DNA from: Bradyrhizobium cajani
GTDB taxonomy: Bacteria; Pseudomonadota; Alphaproteobacteria; Rhizobiales; Xanthobacteraceae
Direction: 5' to 3'
Assembly (NCBI RefSeq): GCF_009759665.1
Contig: NZ_WQNE01000014.1
Span: 120,795-184,794, forward strand
Length of the DNA: 64,000 nt
The position numbers and the translations under genes are program-made. Of the stretch, positions 33,938 to 44,904 are shown piece by piece. Position 1 is the first letter of the stretch. Every line of letters begins with the position of its first letter. The notes beneath the pieces are model-generated. The model did no database searches and was not told the origin of the DNA. It saw only the letters and a program-made list of their open reading frames with translations.

Positions 33938-34846
33938 CTAGGAAGCAGCCCGCTTCTTCGCATTCAGCGCGGATGCCACGCGGCTCACGGGCGGCTTGCC
34001 CAGCACGCCGCTCATCTCGTTGGTGGCTGCCAGCAGCTTCTCCATATCGACGCCGGTACTGATGCCCATGCCTTCGAGCATGTAGACGACGTCCTCGGTC
34101 GCGACATTGCCGGTCGCGCCGGGCGCGTAGGGACAGCCGCCGAGCCCGCCGGCGGCGGCGTCGATGACGCGGACACCCTCCTCCATCCCCGCATAGAGAT
34201 TGGCCAGCGCCTGGCCGTAGGTGTCGTGGAAATGCATCGCCAGCCTGGCCGGAGGGATGTTGGCGCTGACCGCGCGCAGCATCTCCTTCGCCTTGTCAGG
34301 CGTACCGACGCCGATGGTATCGCCGAGCGAGATCTCGTAGCAGCCGAGTTCCCACAGCGTGTTGGCGAGATCGGCGACCGCCTTCGGCTTGATCTCGCCA
34401 TCGAAGGGACAACCGAGCACGCAGGAGATATAGCCGCGCACCGGCACGCTGTCGGCCCTGGCGCGCGCCAGCACCGGCTTGAACCGCTCGATGGACTCCA
34501 CGATCGTGCAATTGATGTTGGCCCGCGAAAAGCCTTCGGATGCAGCGGCAAACACGGAGACCACTTTCGCGCCGGCGGCGCGCGCGGCGTCATAGCCCTT
34601 CTCGTTCGGTACCAGCACGTGGAATTCGGCGCCCGTCACATGGCTCACGCCGCGCAGCACGGCATCGGAGCTTGCCATTTGCGGGATCGCCTTGGGCGAG
34701 ACGAATGCGCCGACCTCGACGGTATGAAGCCCGGCCGCGACCAGCGCCTCGATGAAGGCGATGCGGGCCTCGACGCTGACAGGCGTCTTCTCGTTCTGGA
34801 GGCCGTCGCGCGGCCCCATTTCGATGATGCGGACGGGATCGCTCAT
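33938..34846 (-). CDS. liuE: Hydroxymethylglutaryl-CoA lyase
   Basis: Last step of leucine catabolism: splits HMG-CoA to acetoacetate and acetyl-CoA. A TIM-barrel HMGL-like protein of 302 aa. Metal and catalytic motifs: EMGPRDGLQNEK at the N-terminus, MHFHDTYGQALAN for the metal histidines, and the active-site loop AAAGGLGGCPYAPGATGNVATE with its catalytic cysteine. The ATG (34846) follows the stop of the upstream carboxylase gene by one base; a GTG at 34855 is also in frame. Terminal gene of the liu-type operon. Confidence 0.93.
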   Translation of the reverse strand: MSDPVRIIEMGPRDGLQNEKTPVSVEARIAFIEALVAAGLHTVEVGAFVSPKAIPQMASSDAVLRGVSHVTGAEFHVLVPNEKGYDAARAAGAKVVSVFAAASEGFSRANINCTIVESIERFKPVLARARADSVPVRGYISCVLGCPFDGEIKPKAVADLANTLWELGCYEISLGDTIGVGTPDKAKEMLRAVSANIPPARLAMHFHDTYGQALANLYAGMEEGVRVIDAAAGGLGGCPYAPGATGNVATEDVVYMLEGMGISTGVDMEKLLAATNEMSGVLGKPPVSRVASALNAKKRAAS

Positions 34847-34847
34847 G

Positions 34848-36875
<2,028 letters not shown>

Positions 36876-36879
36876 CGCA

Positions 36880-38484
36880 TCACATCCTGAACAGGCCGAA
36901 TTTCGTCGGCTCGATCGGCGCGTTCGATGCCGCCGAGAGGCCAAGGCCGAGCACAAGGCGCGTGTCGGCCGGGTCGATCACGCCGTCGTCCCAGAGACGC
37001 GCAGTCGCGTAATAGGGATGCCCCTGGCTTTCATATTGCGCGCGAATGGGCTCGCGGAATTTATCTTCCTCTTCCCTGGACCAGCTATCGCCCTTGGCCT
37101 CGATGTTGTCGCGGCGGACCTGGCTCAGCACCATCGAGGCCTGCTCGCCGCCCATCACCGAGATGCGCGCATTCGGCCACATCCAGAGGAAGCGCGGCGA
37201 GTAGGCGCGGCCGCACATGCCGTAATTGCCGGCGCCATAGGAGCCGCCGATCACCACGGTGAATTTCGGCACGGAAGCGGTTGCAACCGCCGTGACCAGC
37301 TTGGCGCCGTCACGCGCGATGCCGCCCGCCTCGTATTTCTTGCCGACCATGAAGCCGGTGATGTTCTGCAAGAACACCAGCGGAATGCCGCGCTGGCAGC
37401 ACAGCTCGATGAAATGCGCACCCTTCAGCGAACTTTCACTGAAGAGAATGCCGTTGTTGGCGATGATGCCGACCGGAAAGCCCCAGATGTGGGCGAAGCC
37501 GCACACCAGCGTCGTGCCGTAGAGTTTCTTGAACTCGTCGAACTCGGAGCCGTCGACGATCCGGGCGATGATATCGCGCACATCGAACGGCTTTCGTCCG
37601 TCGACGGGCACCACGCCGTAGATTTCCTCCGCGGCGAACAACGGATCGCGCGGCGGATGCATGTTGAGGTTCGGCCGCTCCGATGGCTTCAGCGTACCGA
37701 CGATACGCCTGGCGATGCCGATCGCGTGCGCGTCGTTCTGGGCGTAGTGATCGGTTACGCCCGACTGGCGGGAGTGCGAGTCGGCGCCGCCGAGCTCCTC
37801 GGCGCTCACGACCTCGCCGGTCGCCGCCTTCACCAGCGGCGGGCCGCCGAGGAAGATGGTGCCCTGGTTGCGCACGATGATGCTCTCGTCCGACATCGCG
37901 GGCACATAGGCGCCGCCGGCGGTGCAGGAGCCCATCACGATCGCGATCTGGGGGATGCCTTGCGATGACATCTGCGCCTGATTGTAGAAGATGCGGCCGA
38001 AATGCCGCTCGTCCGGAAAGATCTCGTCCTGGAGCGGCAGGAAGGCGCCGCCGGAATCCACCATGTAGACGCAAGGAAGATTGTTCTGCCGCGCGATGTC
38101 CTGCGCGCGCAGATGCTTCTTCACCGTCATCGGATAATAGGTGCCGCCCTTGATGGTGGCGTCATTGGCGACGATCACGCATTCGCGGCCCGAGATGCGG
38201 CCCACCCCCGTGACGACGCTCGCCGAGTGCACGTCGCCGCCATAGAGGCCGTAGGCCGCGAGCGGCGACAGCTCGAGGAACGAGGTCCCGGGGTCGACCA
38301 GCAGGTCGACCCGCTGGCGCGCCAGCATCTTGCCGCGCGTGGTGTGCCGGTTGCGCGAGGCCTCGCCGCCGCCGCCGGCGACCTGGCTCAGTTTCTCGCG
38401 CAAATCGGCGACAAGTGTGCGCATGGCGTCGGAATTGCGTGCAAAATCCGATGAAGAAACGTCGATGCTGGAATGGAGCGGCAT
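36880..38484 (-). CDS. liuB: Methylcrotonyl-CoA carboxylase, carboxyltransferase beta subunit
   Basis: A 534-aa crotonase-fold carboxyltransferase of the leucine pathway. It moves CO2 from biotin to 3-methylcrotonyl-CoA. Family blocks: NRHTTRGKMLARQRVDLLVD, MVDSGGAFLPLQDEIFPDE, GSCTAGGAYVPAMSDE, and C-terminal GGSYGAGNYGMCGRAYSPRF. The order after the dehydrogenase and before the alpha subunit is as in liu operons. Confidence 0.94.
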   Translation of the reverse strand: MPLHSSIDVSSSDFARNSDAMRTLVADLREKLSQVAGGGGEASRNRHTTRGKMLARQRVDLLVDPGTSFLELSPLAAYGLYGGDVHSASVVTGVGRISGRECVIVANDATIKGGTYYPMTVKKHLRAQDIARQNNLPCVYMVDSGGAFLPLQDEIFPDERHFGRIFYNQAQMSSQGIPQIAIVMGSCTAGGAYVPAMSDESIIVRNQGTIFLGGPPLVKAATGEVVSAEELGGADSHSRQSGVTDHYAQNDAHAIGIARRIVGTLKPSERPNLNMHPPRDPLFAAEEIYGVVPVDGRKPFDVRDIIARIVDGSEFDEFKKLYGTTLVCGFAHIWGFPVGIIANNGILFSESSLKGAHFIELCCQRGIPLVFLQNITGFMVGKKYEAGGIARDGAKLVTAVATASVPKFTVVIGGSYGAGNYGMCGRAYSPRFLWMWPNARISVMGGEQASMVLSQVRRDNIEAKGDSWSREEEDKFREPIRAQYESQGHPYYATARLWDDGVIDPADTRLVLGLGLSAASNAPIEPTKFGLFRM

Positions 38485-38566
38485 TTAGGTCCCGCGTGTC
38501 TGGTGACGTGATGAGAGGCCGCGGGCAGGTTGGACCAGTTTCGCGGCAATTCCAATTGGGGGAGGC

Positions 38567-39739
38567 TTACGCGGTCTCGGCCATCAGTTCGCGGCCGATC
38601 AGCATGCGGCGGACTTCCGAGGTGCCCGCGCCGATCTCGTAGAGCTTGGCATCGCGCCAGAGGCGTCCGACCGGAAATTCGGATGTGTAGCCGACGCCGC
38701 CGAGCGCCTGGATCGCCTCGCCCGCCATCCACGTCGCCTTCTCCGCGGAATAGAGGATCGCGGCGGCGGCGTCCTTGCGCAGGCTGCGCGCGTGGTCGGC
38801 GCGGTCGCAGGCGCGCCCCACGGCATAGACATAGGCGCGCGTGGCCTGCCAGGTCGCATACATGTCGGCGAGCTTGCCCTGCATCAGCTGGAAGTCGCCG
38901 ATCGGCTGGCCGAACTGCTTGCGTTCGTGCATGTAGGGCACCACCGCGTCCATGCAGGCCGCCATGATCCCGAGCGGGCCGCCGGAGAGCACCGCGCGCT
39001 CGTAGTCGAGCCCGGACATCAGCACTCTGACGCCCTCCCCCACCTTGCCGAGCACATTCTCCTCCGGCACCTTGCATTCGTCGAAGAACAAGGGATAGGT
39101 GTTGGAGCCGCGCATGCCGAGCTTGTCGAGATGCTGGCCGTGGGTAAAACCCTTGAAGCCTTTCTCGATCAGGAAGGCGGTCATGCCGCGCGGGCCGGCT
39201 TCCGGATCGGTCTTGGCGTAGACGACGAGCACGTCGGCATCGCCGCCATTGGTGATCCACATCTTGGAGCCGTTGAGGACGTAGCGGTCGCCGCGCTTGT
39301 CGGCGCGCAGCTTCATCGAGACGACGTCGGAGCCGGCGCCCGGCTCGGACATCGCCAGCGCACCGACATGCTCGCCGGAGATCAGTTTGGGCAGATAGCG
39401 CTGGCGCTGCGCGTCGTTGCCGTTGCGGCGGATCTGGTTGACGCACAGATTGGAATGCGCGCCGTAGGACAGGCCCACGGCGGCCGAGCCCCGCGAGATC
39501 TCCTCCATGGCGACGATGTGGGCGAGATAGCCCATGTTGGAGCCGCCATATTGCTCCGGCGCGGTCATGCCGAGCAGACCGAGGTCGCCAAGGCGCTTCC
39601 AGACGTCTGCGGGGAACAGATTGGCCTTCTCGATCTCGGCGGCGCGCGGGGTGATCTCCGCCTCCACGAAGGCGCGCAGCGTGTCGCGCAGCATGCCGAT
39701 GTCTTCGCCCAGATCGAAATCGATGCTCGGGATGTTCAA
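38567..39739 (-). CDS. liuA: Isovaleryl-CoA dehydrogenase
   Basis: FAD-dependent acyl-CoA dehydrogenase, 390 aa, first committed step from isovaleryl-CoA to 3-methylcrotonyl-CoA. Acyl-CoA dehydrogenase motifs are LAMSEPGAGSDVVSMKLRAD and KMWITNGGDADVLVVYAK; the catalytic glutamate is in MSGLDYERAVLSGGPLG, the IVD-type position. The start is a TTG at 39739 giving MNIPSIDFDLGED, decided by a perfect GGAGGA seven bases upstream; no ATG fits. First gene of the operon, divergent from the AraC regulator. Confidence 0.94.
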   Translation of the reverse strand: MNIPSIDFDLGEDIGMLRDTLRAFVEAEITPRAAEIEKANLFPADVWKRLGDLGLLGMTAPEQYGGSNMGYLAHIVAMEEISRGSAAVGLSYGAHSNLCVNQIRRNGNDAQRQRYLPKLISGEHVGALAMSEPGAGSDVVSMKLRADKRGDRYVLNGSKMWITNGGDADVLVVYAKTDPEAGPRGMTAFLIEKGFKGFTHGQHLDKLGMRGSNTYPLFFDECKVPEENVLGKVGEGVRVLMSGLDYERAVLSGGPLGIMAACMDAVVPYMHERKQFGQPIGDFQLMQGKLADMYATWQATRAYVYAVGRACDRADHARSLRKDAAAAILYSAEKATWMAGEAIQALGGVGYTSEFPVGRLWRDAKLYEIGAGTSEVRRMLIGRELMAETA

Positions 39740-39815
39740 GGCGTTTCCTCCGTTCTTATCGGGCCCGAACCTACCCCCGCGCCGGCGCCGCTTCAGTCTA
39801 AAAGGTTGCATTTTC

Positions 39816-39829
39816 CGCCAAGTTTGGCG
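39816..39829. promoter_or_regulatory. Short palindrome in the liuA/araC-type divergent spacer
   Basis: CGCCAA-GT-TTGGCG lies in the 100-bp gap between isovaleryl-CoA dehydrogenase and the AraC-type regulator, 10 bp from the regulator ATG. It is a candidate operator for one of the two promoters. Confidence 0.35.
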
Positions 39830-39839
39830 AGGATTTTTC

Positions 39840-40868
39840 ATGCCTTTTCAAGCCGCGACCGCCACGCCACGCCGCGCCGTCACCCCTGCCGCCTTCGTCC
39901 GCGGCGTGGTCGCCGCCTATACCCGTTACGGACGGGATCCGGCCGGGGCCCTGAGCAAGGGCCAGGTCCCCGACGACGTCGTCACATCGGCGGACGGGCG
40001 GGTGACCGCGGCCCAGTTCGAGGCTCTGGCGGGCCACGCCATGCGTGAGCTGGACGACGAGGCGCTCGGCTGGTTCACGCGCCGCCTGCCCTGGGGCACC
40101 TATGGCATGCTGTGCCGTGCCTCGATCACGGCGCCAAATCTCGAGGTTGCGCTCAAGCGCTGGTGCCGGCATCACCGTCTCCTGACCGAGGATGTCCTGT
40201 TCGAGCTCACCATCGGCGAGGAGACCGCGGCGATCTCCATTCGCGAACAGCACGACATCGGGGCTCTCCGAGAATTCTGCCTGGTCACCCTGCTCCGCTA
40301 CGTGCTCGGCTTTTCGTGCTGGGCGGTCGATTCCGCGATCGCGCTCCGCGCGGCTGAATTTCCCTTTCCAGAGCCGCGGCATGTCTCGGTCTATCCGACC
40401 ATCTTCTGCAAATCCGTCGGCTTCGACGCCGATCGTGCCGGAATCGTCTTCGACAGGCACTATCTCTCCCTCCCGCTCACGCGCAGCGCCGCCGATCTCG
40501 ACAGCATGCTCAAGGGCGCGTTGCGGCTGACCGTGCTGCCCTATCGGCGTGACCGCCTGCTGGTCGAGCGTGTCCGCCGCGTGTTGCGCAATGCGCGCGG
40601 ACGCATCCTCGGCGCCGAGGACGTCGCGAGCGAGCTGGCGCTCTCCACCCGCACCATGCATCGGCGCCTGCGCGAGGAGGCAACCTCGCTGCGCGATCTC
40701 AAGGAAGAGGCAAAGTTCGAGCTGGCCAAGCAGGAGCTGATGCGCGGCCGTACCCCGATCAAAAGGATCGCGGAGATCGCCGGCTTCCGCAACGAGAAGA
40801 GTTTTTCCCGCGCCTTCCGCACCTGGACCGGCGCCTCGCCGCGCGAGTTTCGCGGCCGGTATCGCTGA
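39840..40868 (+). CDS. AraC family transcriptional regulator, likely of leucine/isovalerate genes
   Basis: A 342-aa regulator with an N-terminal Arabinose_bd-like sensing domain (about residues 20-205) and a C-terminal double helix-turn-helix (DVASELALSTRTMHRRLREE and RIAEIAGFRNEKSFSRAFRT). The start at 39840 follows directly from the divergent promoter region. Known liu operons of gamma-proteobacteria use a MerR-type LiuR; here the divergent gene is AraC-type, so it is the natural candidate regulator of liuABDE. Ligand unknown. Confidence 0.88.
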   Translation: MPFQAATATPRRAVTPAAFVRGVVAAYTRYGRDPAGALSKGQVPDDVVTSADGRVTAAQFEALAGHAMRELDDEALGWFTRRLPWGTYGMLCRASITAPNLEVALKRWCRHHRLLTEDVLFELTIGEETAAISIREQHDIGALREFCLVTLLRYVLGFSCWAVDSAIALRAAEFPFPEPRHVSVYPTIFCKSVGFDADRAGIVFDRHYLSLPLTRSAADLDSMLKGALRLTVLPYRRDRLLVERVRRVLRNARGRILGAEDVASELALSTRTMHRRLREEATSLRDLKEEAKFELAKQELMRGRTPIKRIAEIAGFRNEKSFSRAFRTWTGASPREFRGRYR

Positions 40869-40896
40869 GGCGAGACGCCGTAAGATCGGGCAGTCC

Positions 40897-41388
40897 CTAT
40901 CCCGCCGTGGCCGCCGCGACCTCCTGCAACGGCAGCGGCACATCCTTCGCGACGCCCAGCACGGGGAAGCTGCGAACGTTCTTCACGTTCGGCATCGCGG
41001 CGAAATGCAGGAGCTGCTGGCGCATGCTTTCGACGCTTGGCGCGACGCATTTCAGCAGATAGTCGGTGTCGCCCGAAATCCGCCAGCACTGCTGGATGCG
41101 CGGGATCGCGGCGATCGAGCCCTCAAATGCCTCCAGCACCGGCTGGGCCTGGCTGCCGAGCTGGATCGAGACGAACGACACCACCTCATAGCCGAGCAGC
41201 CGCTCGTCGATGACGGCCCGCACCGCCCGGATCACGCCGCGACTGAACAGCGATTTCAGCCGCCGCAGGCAATTGGGCGCAGACACGCCGACGCGTAGCG
41301 CCAGCTCGTTGTTGCGAACCCGGCCGTCCTGCTGAAGCTCGGATAGAATCCTTAGGTCGACGCCGTCGAGCTGGTCACGCCCCGCCAT
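40897..41388 (-). CDS. Lrp/AsnC family transcriptional regulator
   Basis: A 163-aa feast/famine regulator. The N-terminal winged helix (DGVDLRILSELQQDGRVRNN then LALRVGVSAPNCLRRLKSL) is followed by the RAM ligand-binding domain with CWRISGDTDYLLKCVAPS. The ATG at 41388 has GAGGTGGGG upstream; longer frames are not used. It is convergent with the AraC gene (28-bp gap). Amino-acid responsive by family, but the target cannot be seen. Confidence 0.9.
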   Translation of the reverse strand: MAGRDQLDGVDLRILSELQQDGRVRNNELALRVGVSAPNCLRRLKSLFSRGVIRAVRAVIDERLLGYEVVSFVSIQLGSQAQPVLEAFEGSIAAIPRIQQCWRISGDTDYLLKCVAPSVESMRQQLLHFAAMPNVKNVRSFPVLGVAKDVPLPLQEVAAATAG

Positions 41389-41551
41389 ACCCCACCTCGC
41401 CCTGAGCCCGTCATGTCCGCCAGCGAAGCACGCGGCGGTATTGGTGCCAAGGGCTGGGAAGAAAGAATACTGGCCGATGGCGTGGGGCGCCCCTTTCAGC
41501 GGCGGCCCGAGAGCTGCCGCGGTCTCAAACAAGCGTGAATAGCAAGCCGAT

Positions 41552-42298
41552 CTAGGTAGAATGACCTACGCCGGCGACCGTCGGCAGTTGGATCATGCCA
41601 TTCTGCTTTGTCGGGTCCATCCAATCATTTCCAAGGCTCTCGTAGACCTGAGGATGCACGTTAAAAATGAACTCTGACGCTCTCAAGGCTTCGTGCGTCT
41701 CGCCAAACACGTCAACATAACGCAAATGACAAAAGATAAAGTTCTGGGAGCGCCCCTCAACCTGATCTATTATCTCTTGACGATTGAACGACATAGTCCC
41801 GAACGGTTGAGGATTTCCCGTTCCAATCGTAACAGAGACCGCGCCTTGGCTAGTCGCGGTAAATCCGTCAGGCATTGGCGCTCCCTTCGGTATAGTCCTC
41901 TTATTCAGATAAGCCTCGAAGACTGTCCCCGGAGTCTGGCCTGCGCTCCGTACCAACAATTGGAAGCGAACACCATAAAGCCTGTTGTTCGGCACATCTA
42001 AGGTCGGCGCCAAGCCTTCAATCACCAAATACGCCCGCAGTTGACGCTTCGACGTCAATCGAATCTCTGCCAACTGATCTTTGGTCGTACTCATCTGCCC
42101 AATAGCAGCCCATGCCGCGAGGGCTGCCGCAAGAAGAGCCAAGAGGGGAATAAATACGTTGAGCCAATTGCGTGCGCATTCACCACCCGGTGTGTTATCG
42201 CAGAGTGAGCCTCCAAGCGCATAGGGAAGCCCCAGCATTACAACTACAGCACAGGCGAAAGCGGCGATGACCGTAATGACTCTTTGCATCGTCGTCAT
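41552..42298 (-). CDS. Hypothetical two-TM membrane protein, 248 aa
   Basis: Two N-terminal TM helices (about residues 5-30 and 48-67) are followed by a coiled-coil-like linker (STTKDQLAEIRLTSKRQLRAY) and a predicted beta-rich cytoplasmic or periplasmic domain (YLVIEGLAPTLDVPNNRLYG). Similar two-TM plus beta-domain hypotheticals occur in accessory regions of rhizobia. Codon use is less GC-biased than neighbours, suggesting transfer. No function assigned. Confidence 0.7.
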   Translation of the reverse strand: MTTMQRVITVIAAFACAVVVMLGLPYALGGSLCDNTPGGECARNWLNVFIPLLALLAAALAAWAAIGQMSTTKDQLAEIRLTSKRQLRAYLVIEGLAPTLDVPNNRLYGVRFQLLVRSAGQTPGTVFEAYLNKRTIPKGAPMPDGFTATSQGAVSVTIGTGNPQPFGTMSFNRQEIIDQVEGRSQNFIFCHLRYVDVFGETHEALRASEFIFNVHPQVYESLGNDWMDPTKQNGMIQLPTVAGVGHST

Positions 42299-42953
42299 AT
42301 TATCTTGGCAGGGTAGCTTCCGTACAAATCAATAGTAGCCGCATCAAAGAAGAGAGGTCCTTCTCTAGACTGTCCCTTCACTCTTCTTGTCATTCAATTC
42401 GCGGATCACCCGTGAGAAACTCGTTAGAATTGGCGACCGAGAACTAGAAGAATAAGTACGACAAAGGCGATGATCGGCAACATCGCTTGGAGATCGGCAG
42501 AAGCATGCCAACAGAGCGCGCCGACAAGGATCACGACCAGTATAGAAGAGTATTGCGATCATCGGTCTTCCCGGTGAGGCCCCTCGCCACTCGCTAGCCA
42601 AGGTTGAGCGCTACCTTTACCACTCCCGCAACATTAGCGGGAATGTCTCTTCGGAAGTCTTTAAAGAAATCCAAAGGTGAAAGCCGCGCGTCGCAGCGCA
42701 GGTCGGATCGTGCGGCAACTGCACCTTGAATAGCTAGGCTAGATTTCGGTCTAGTGGCCTCGCGAAAAAGCAAATAAGGCCATTGCGGGCCGGCGCGTCG
42801 AAAGTGATGTCGGTCGGTGCCACCATACAAAAACTGTTTTGTTTGAACCGCTTGAGACCAATAGGTGCCTATCTGTCAAATGGCGTACGACCCTCCGAAC
42901 ACCGCGCTTCGGGCCCTTACCTAAGTACGACCGGTATTGAGCCTGCCCGCCCC
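42299..42953. other. AT-richer accessory spacer with degraded small frames
   Basis: No intact recognised gene. Two minus-strand frames look like real protein remains: 42594-42830 (listed separately) and 42424-42534, whose residues ILVGALCWHASADLQAM and IIAFVVLILLVLGRQF read as a two-TM peptide. An ATG in another frame just upstream (MIAIL) suggests that frame is shifted by a base change. Confidence 0.45.
42594..42830 (-). CDS. Small hypothetical frame, possibly a gene remnant, 78 aa
   Basis: The C-terminal part (SPLDFFKDFRRDIPANVAGV) reads like genuine protein sequence, while the N-terminal half is low in family-like character. No start with a clear ribosome site was seen. It may be the 3' end of a decayed gene. 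Confidence 0.3.
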   Translation of the reverse strand: MYGGTDRHHFRRAGPQWPYLLFREATRPKSSLAIQGAVAARSDLRCDARLSPLDFFKDFRRDIPANVAGVVKVALNLG

Positions 42954-43259
42954 TCAATGCGTCCAGGGCTCGCCGCGCCGGAAGGAAAAATTGTCGGCAT
43001 ACGCGACCGGGCGGCGGATCGAATCCTGGGGCTCGATCACCTGGTAGGCGATGCCCTTGCGCTCGCAATAGGCGACCGCCTCTTCCTTGCTGTGGAAGCG
43101 CAGCGTGATCTGCTGCTTCATGTCGCCGGACGAGGTCCAGCCCATCAGCGGCTCGACCGAACGCGGCTGCTCCGGCTCGTAGTCCAGCTGCCATTCCTTC
43201 GTCTTGAACCGGCCGGATTGCATCGCGTTCTTGGCGGGCTTGAAAATGCGTGCGGTCAT
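42954..43259 (-). CDS. ETC complex I subunit conserved region protein (NDUFS4-like)
   Basis: A 101-aa accessory subunit of respiratory NADH dehydrogenase found in alphaproteobacteria and mitochondria. Typical features: ARIFKPAKNAMQSGRFKTKE, the WTSSGDMKQQITLRF block and EAVAYCERKGIAYQV, ending with a short C-terminal YADNFSFRRGEPWTH. The C-terminus is full length. In related genomes this gene tends to lie near tRNA-Pro and a DUF192 gene, both found about 5 kb away here. Confidence 0.92.
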   Translation of the reverse strand: MTARIFKPAKNAMQSGRFKTKEWQLDYEPEQPRSVEPLMGWTSSGDMKQQITLRFHSKEEAVAYCERKGIAYQVIEPQDSIRRPVAYADNFSFRRGEPWTH

Positions 43260-43514
43260 GGGTGGTCCGGGCCTCTTCGTCTTTCGTTCGATTTCGATGC
43301 GTCACGGTGGCAGTTGGTGGAAACCGCGGGCATAGTATAGAGACACCGTTCGGGAAATGTTCGGTGATTCCGCCTCCCCGGGTGCCCTGCCTACGGGTAT
43401 AGTCATTATGCTGCACCGTGACAATTGCGTACCCGCCTTCCGCGCCGGGAGCCCGCCCGGCGGCACTGCCTCCCCGACATCAGCGTCCTTGTTCCCTCCG
43501 AAAGCTCCCGCCGC

Positions 43515-44684
43515 ATGGCCTTCCTGAACATCAGCGCAACGCTTCCCGAAAAAGGCCGCGACCTCCGCCTCGACCTGTTTCGCGGGGTCGCGAACTGGGC
43601 GATCTTCCTCGACCACATCCCCGACAACGTCGTGAACTGGATCACGACGCGCAACTACGGCTTTTCCGACGCCGCCGACCTGTTCGTCTTCATCTCCGGC
43701 TACACGGCGTCCTTCGTCTATGCGCGGATGATGCTGGAGCGCGGCTTCGTCGTCGGCGCCACAAGGCTCACCAAGCGGGTCTGGCAGCTCTACGTCGCCC
43801 ACATCATCCTGTTCGTGATCTACATCGCCTCGATCAGCTATCTGGCGCTGCGCTTCGGCGATTCCGAGATGATCAACGAGTTCAACGTCGCCGGCCTCGT
43901 CGATAACGCTACCGAAACGCTGCGCCAGGGCCTGTTCCTGCGCTTCAAGCCGCTCAATCTCGACGTGCTGCCGCTCTACATCGTGCTGATGGGGCTGTTT
44001 CCGCCGGTGCTGTGGTTCATGCTGCGCAAGCCCGACGTGACGATGGCGCTGTCGATCGCGCTGTGGCTCGCCGCGCGCCATTTCGGCTGGAATCTGACGG
44101 CCTATCCGGCCGGACAGTGGTACTTCAACCCGTATTGCTGGCAGGTGCTGTTCGTGTTCGGCGCCTGGTGCGCCATGGGCGGCGCGCGCCGCTCGATGAC
44201 GCTGATCAATTCTCCGATCACGCTGTGGCTCTGCCTCGCCTATCTCGCCTTCGCGCTGGTCATGACCATGGCCGGCCGCTTCCCGACCTTCGGTGGCATG
44301 TTCCCGCAATGGCTGTTCTCGGCCTTCAACCCGAACGACAAGACCAACCTCGCGCCCTACCGCTTCCTCCACTTCGTCGTGATCGTGATCCTGGTGATCC
44401 GCTTTGTGCCGAAGGAATGGCCGGGTCTGGAGTGGAAGGTGTTCGATCCGCTGATCGTCTGCGGCCAGCAGTCGCTCGCGGTGTTCTGCGTCGGCGTGTT
44501 CCTGTCCTTTGTCGGCCATTTCGAGCTGTCCATGAGCTCGGGCTCGCTGTTCGCGCAGCTCTTCGTCAGCATCGCCGGCATCGCGATCATGACGACGGTG
44601 GCCTATTACATCTCGTGGTCGAAGAAGCAGGACAAGCCGCTGAAGCCGCCGCCGCCCAAGTCCGCAGCCGCGACGGCCGCCTGA
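43515..44684 (+). CDS. opgC: OpgC family membrane acyltransferase-like protein
   Basis: A 389-aa polytopic protein of the OpgC family, which adds succinyl groups to osmoregulated periplasmic glucans. It opens with RDLRLDLFRGVANWAIFLDH, the family signature with an Arg-Asp-His set, and has about ten TM helices; a Lys/Pro-rich tail (KKQDKPLKPPPPKSAA) ends in the cytoplasm. The frame is open from a TTG at 43425 but the ATG at 43515 is nearest the conserved block. Partner opgGH genes are not in the window. Confidence 0.88.
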   Translation: MAFLNISATLPEKGRDLRLDLFRGVANWAIFLDHIPDNVVNWITTRNYGFSDAADLFVFISGYTASFVYARMMLERGFVVGATRLTKRVWQLYVAHIILFVIYIASISYLALRFGDSEMINEFNVAGLVDNATETLRQGLFLRFKPLNLDVLPLYIVLMGLFPPVLWFMLRKPDVTMALSIALWLAARHFGWNLTAYPAGQWYFNPYCWQVLFVFGAWCAMGGARRSMTLINSPITLWLCLAYLAFALVMTMAGRFPTFGGMFPQWLFSAFNPNDKTNLAPYRFLHFVVIVILVIRFVPKEWPGLEWKVFDPLIVCGQQSLAVFCVGVFLSFVGHFELSMSSGSLFAQLFVSIAGIAIMTTVAYYISWSKKQDKPLKPPPPKSAAATAA

Positions 44685-44709
44685 TCGCGAAACGGCGGGC
44701 GATGCGGCT

Positions 44710-44904
44710 TCAAGCCGCCTCCTCGCCGTCGAACTCGGTGAACTTCTTGTAGATCCAGTCGCGGCCGTCGTGGCGGCGCCAGACCTTGCCGTAAACGAGC
44801 TGCCCGTTGATCGAGCGGCGCGGTACGATCACGGTCCAGAGGTGCCATATCTCGGTCCAATTCGACGGCGGACGGACGGTCTGGACGTTGCGATCGAAAG
44901 ACAT
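44710..44904 (-). CDS. Small conserved-type hypothetical protein, 64 aa
   Basis: Starts MSFDRNVQTVRPPSNWTEIW and ends KKFTEFDGEEAA; rich in Trp, Arg and Tyr (VYGKVWRRHDGRDWIYKKF), soluble, compact. The tail-to-tail position with opgC leaves a 25-bp gap. Family not recognised. Confidence 0.6.
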   Translation of the reverse strand: MSFDRNVQTVRPPSNWTEIWHLWTVIVPRRSINGQLVYGKVWRRHDGRDWIYKKFTEFDGEEAA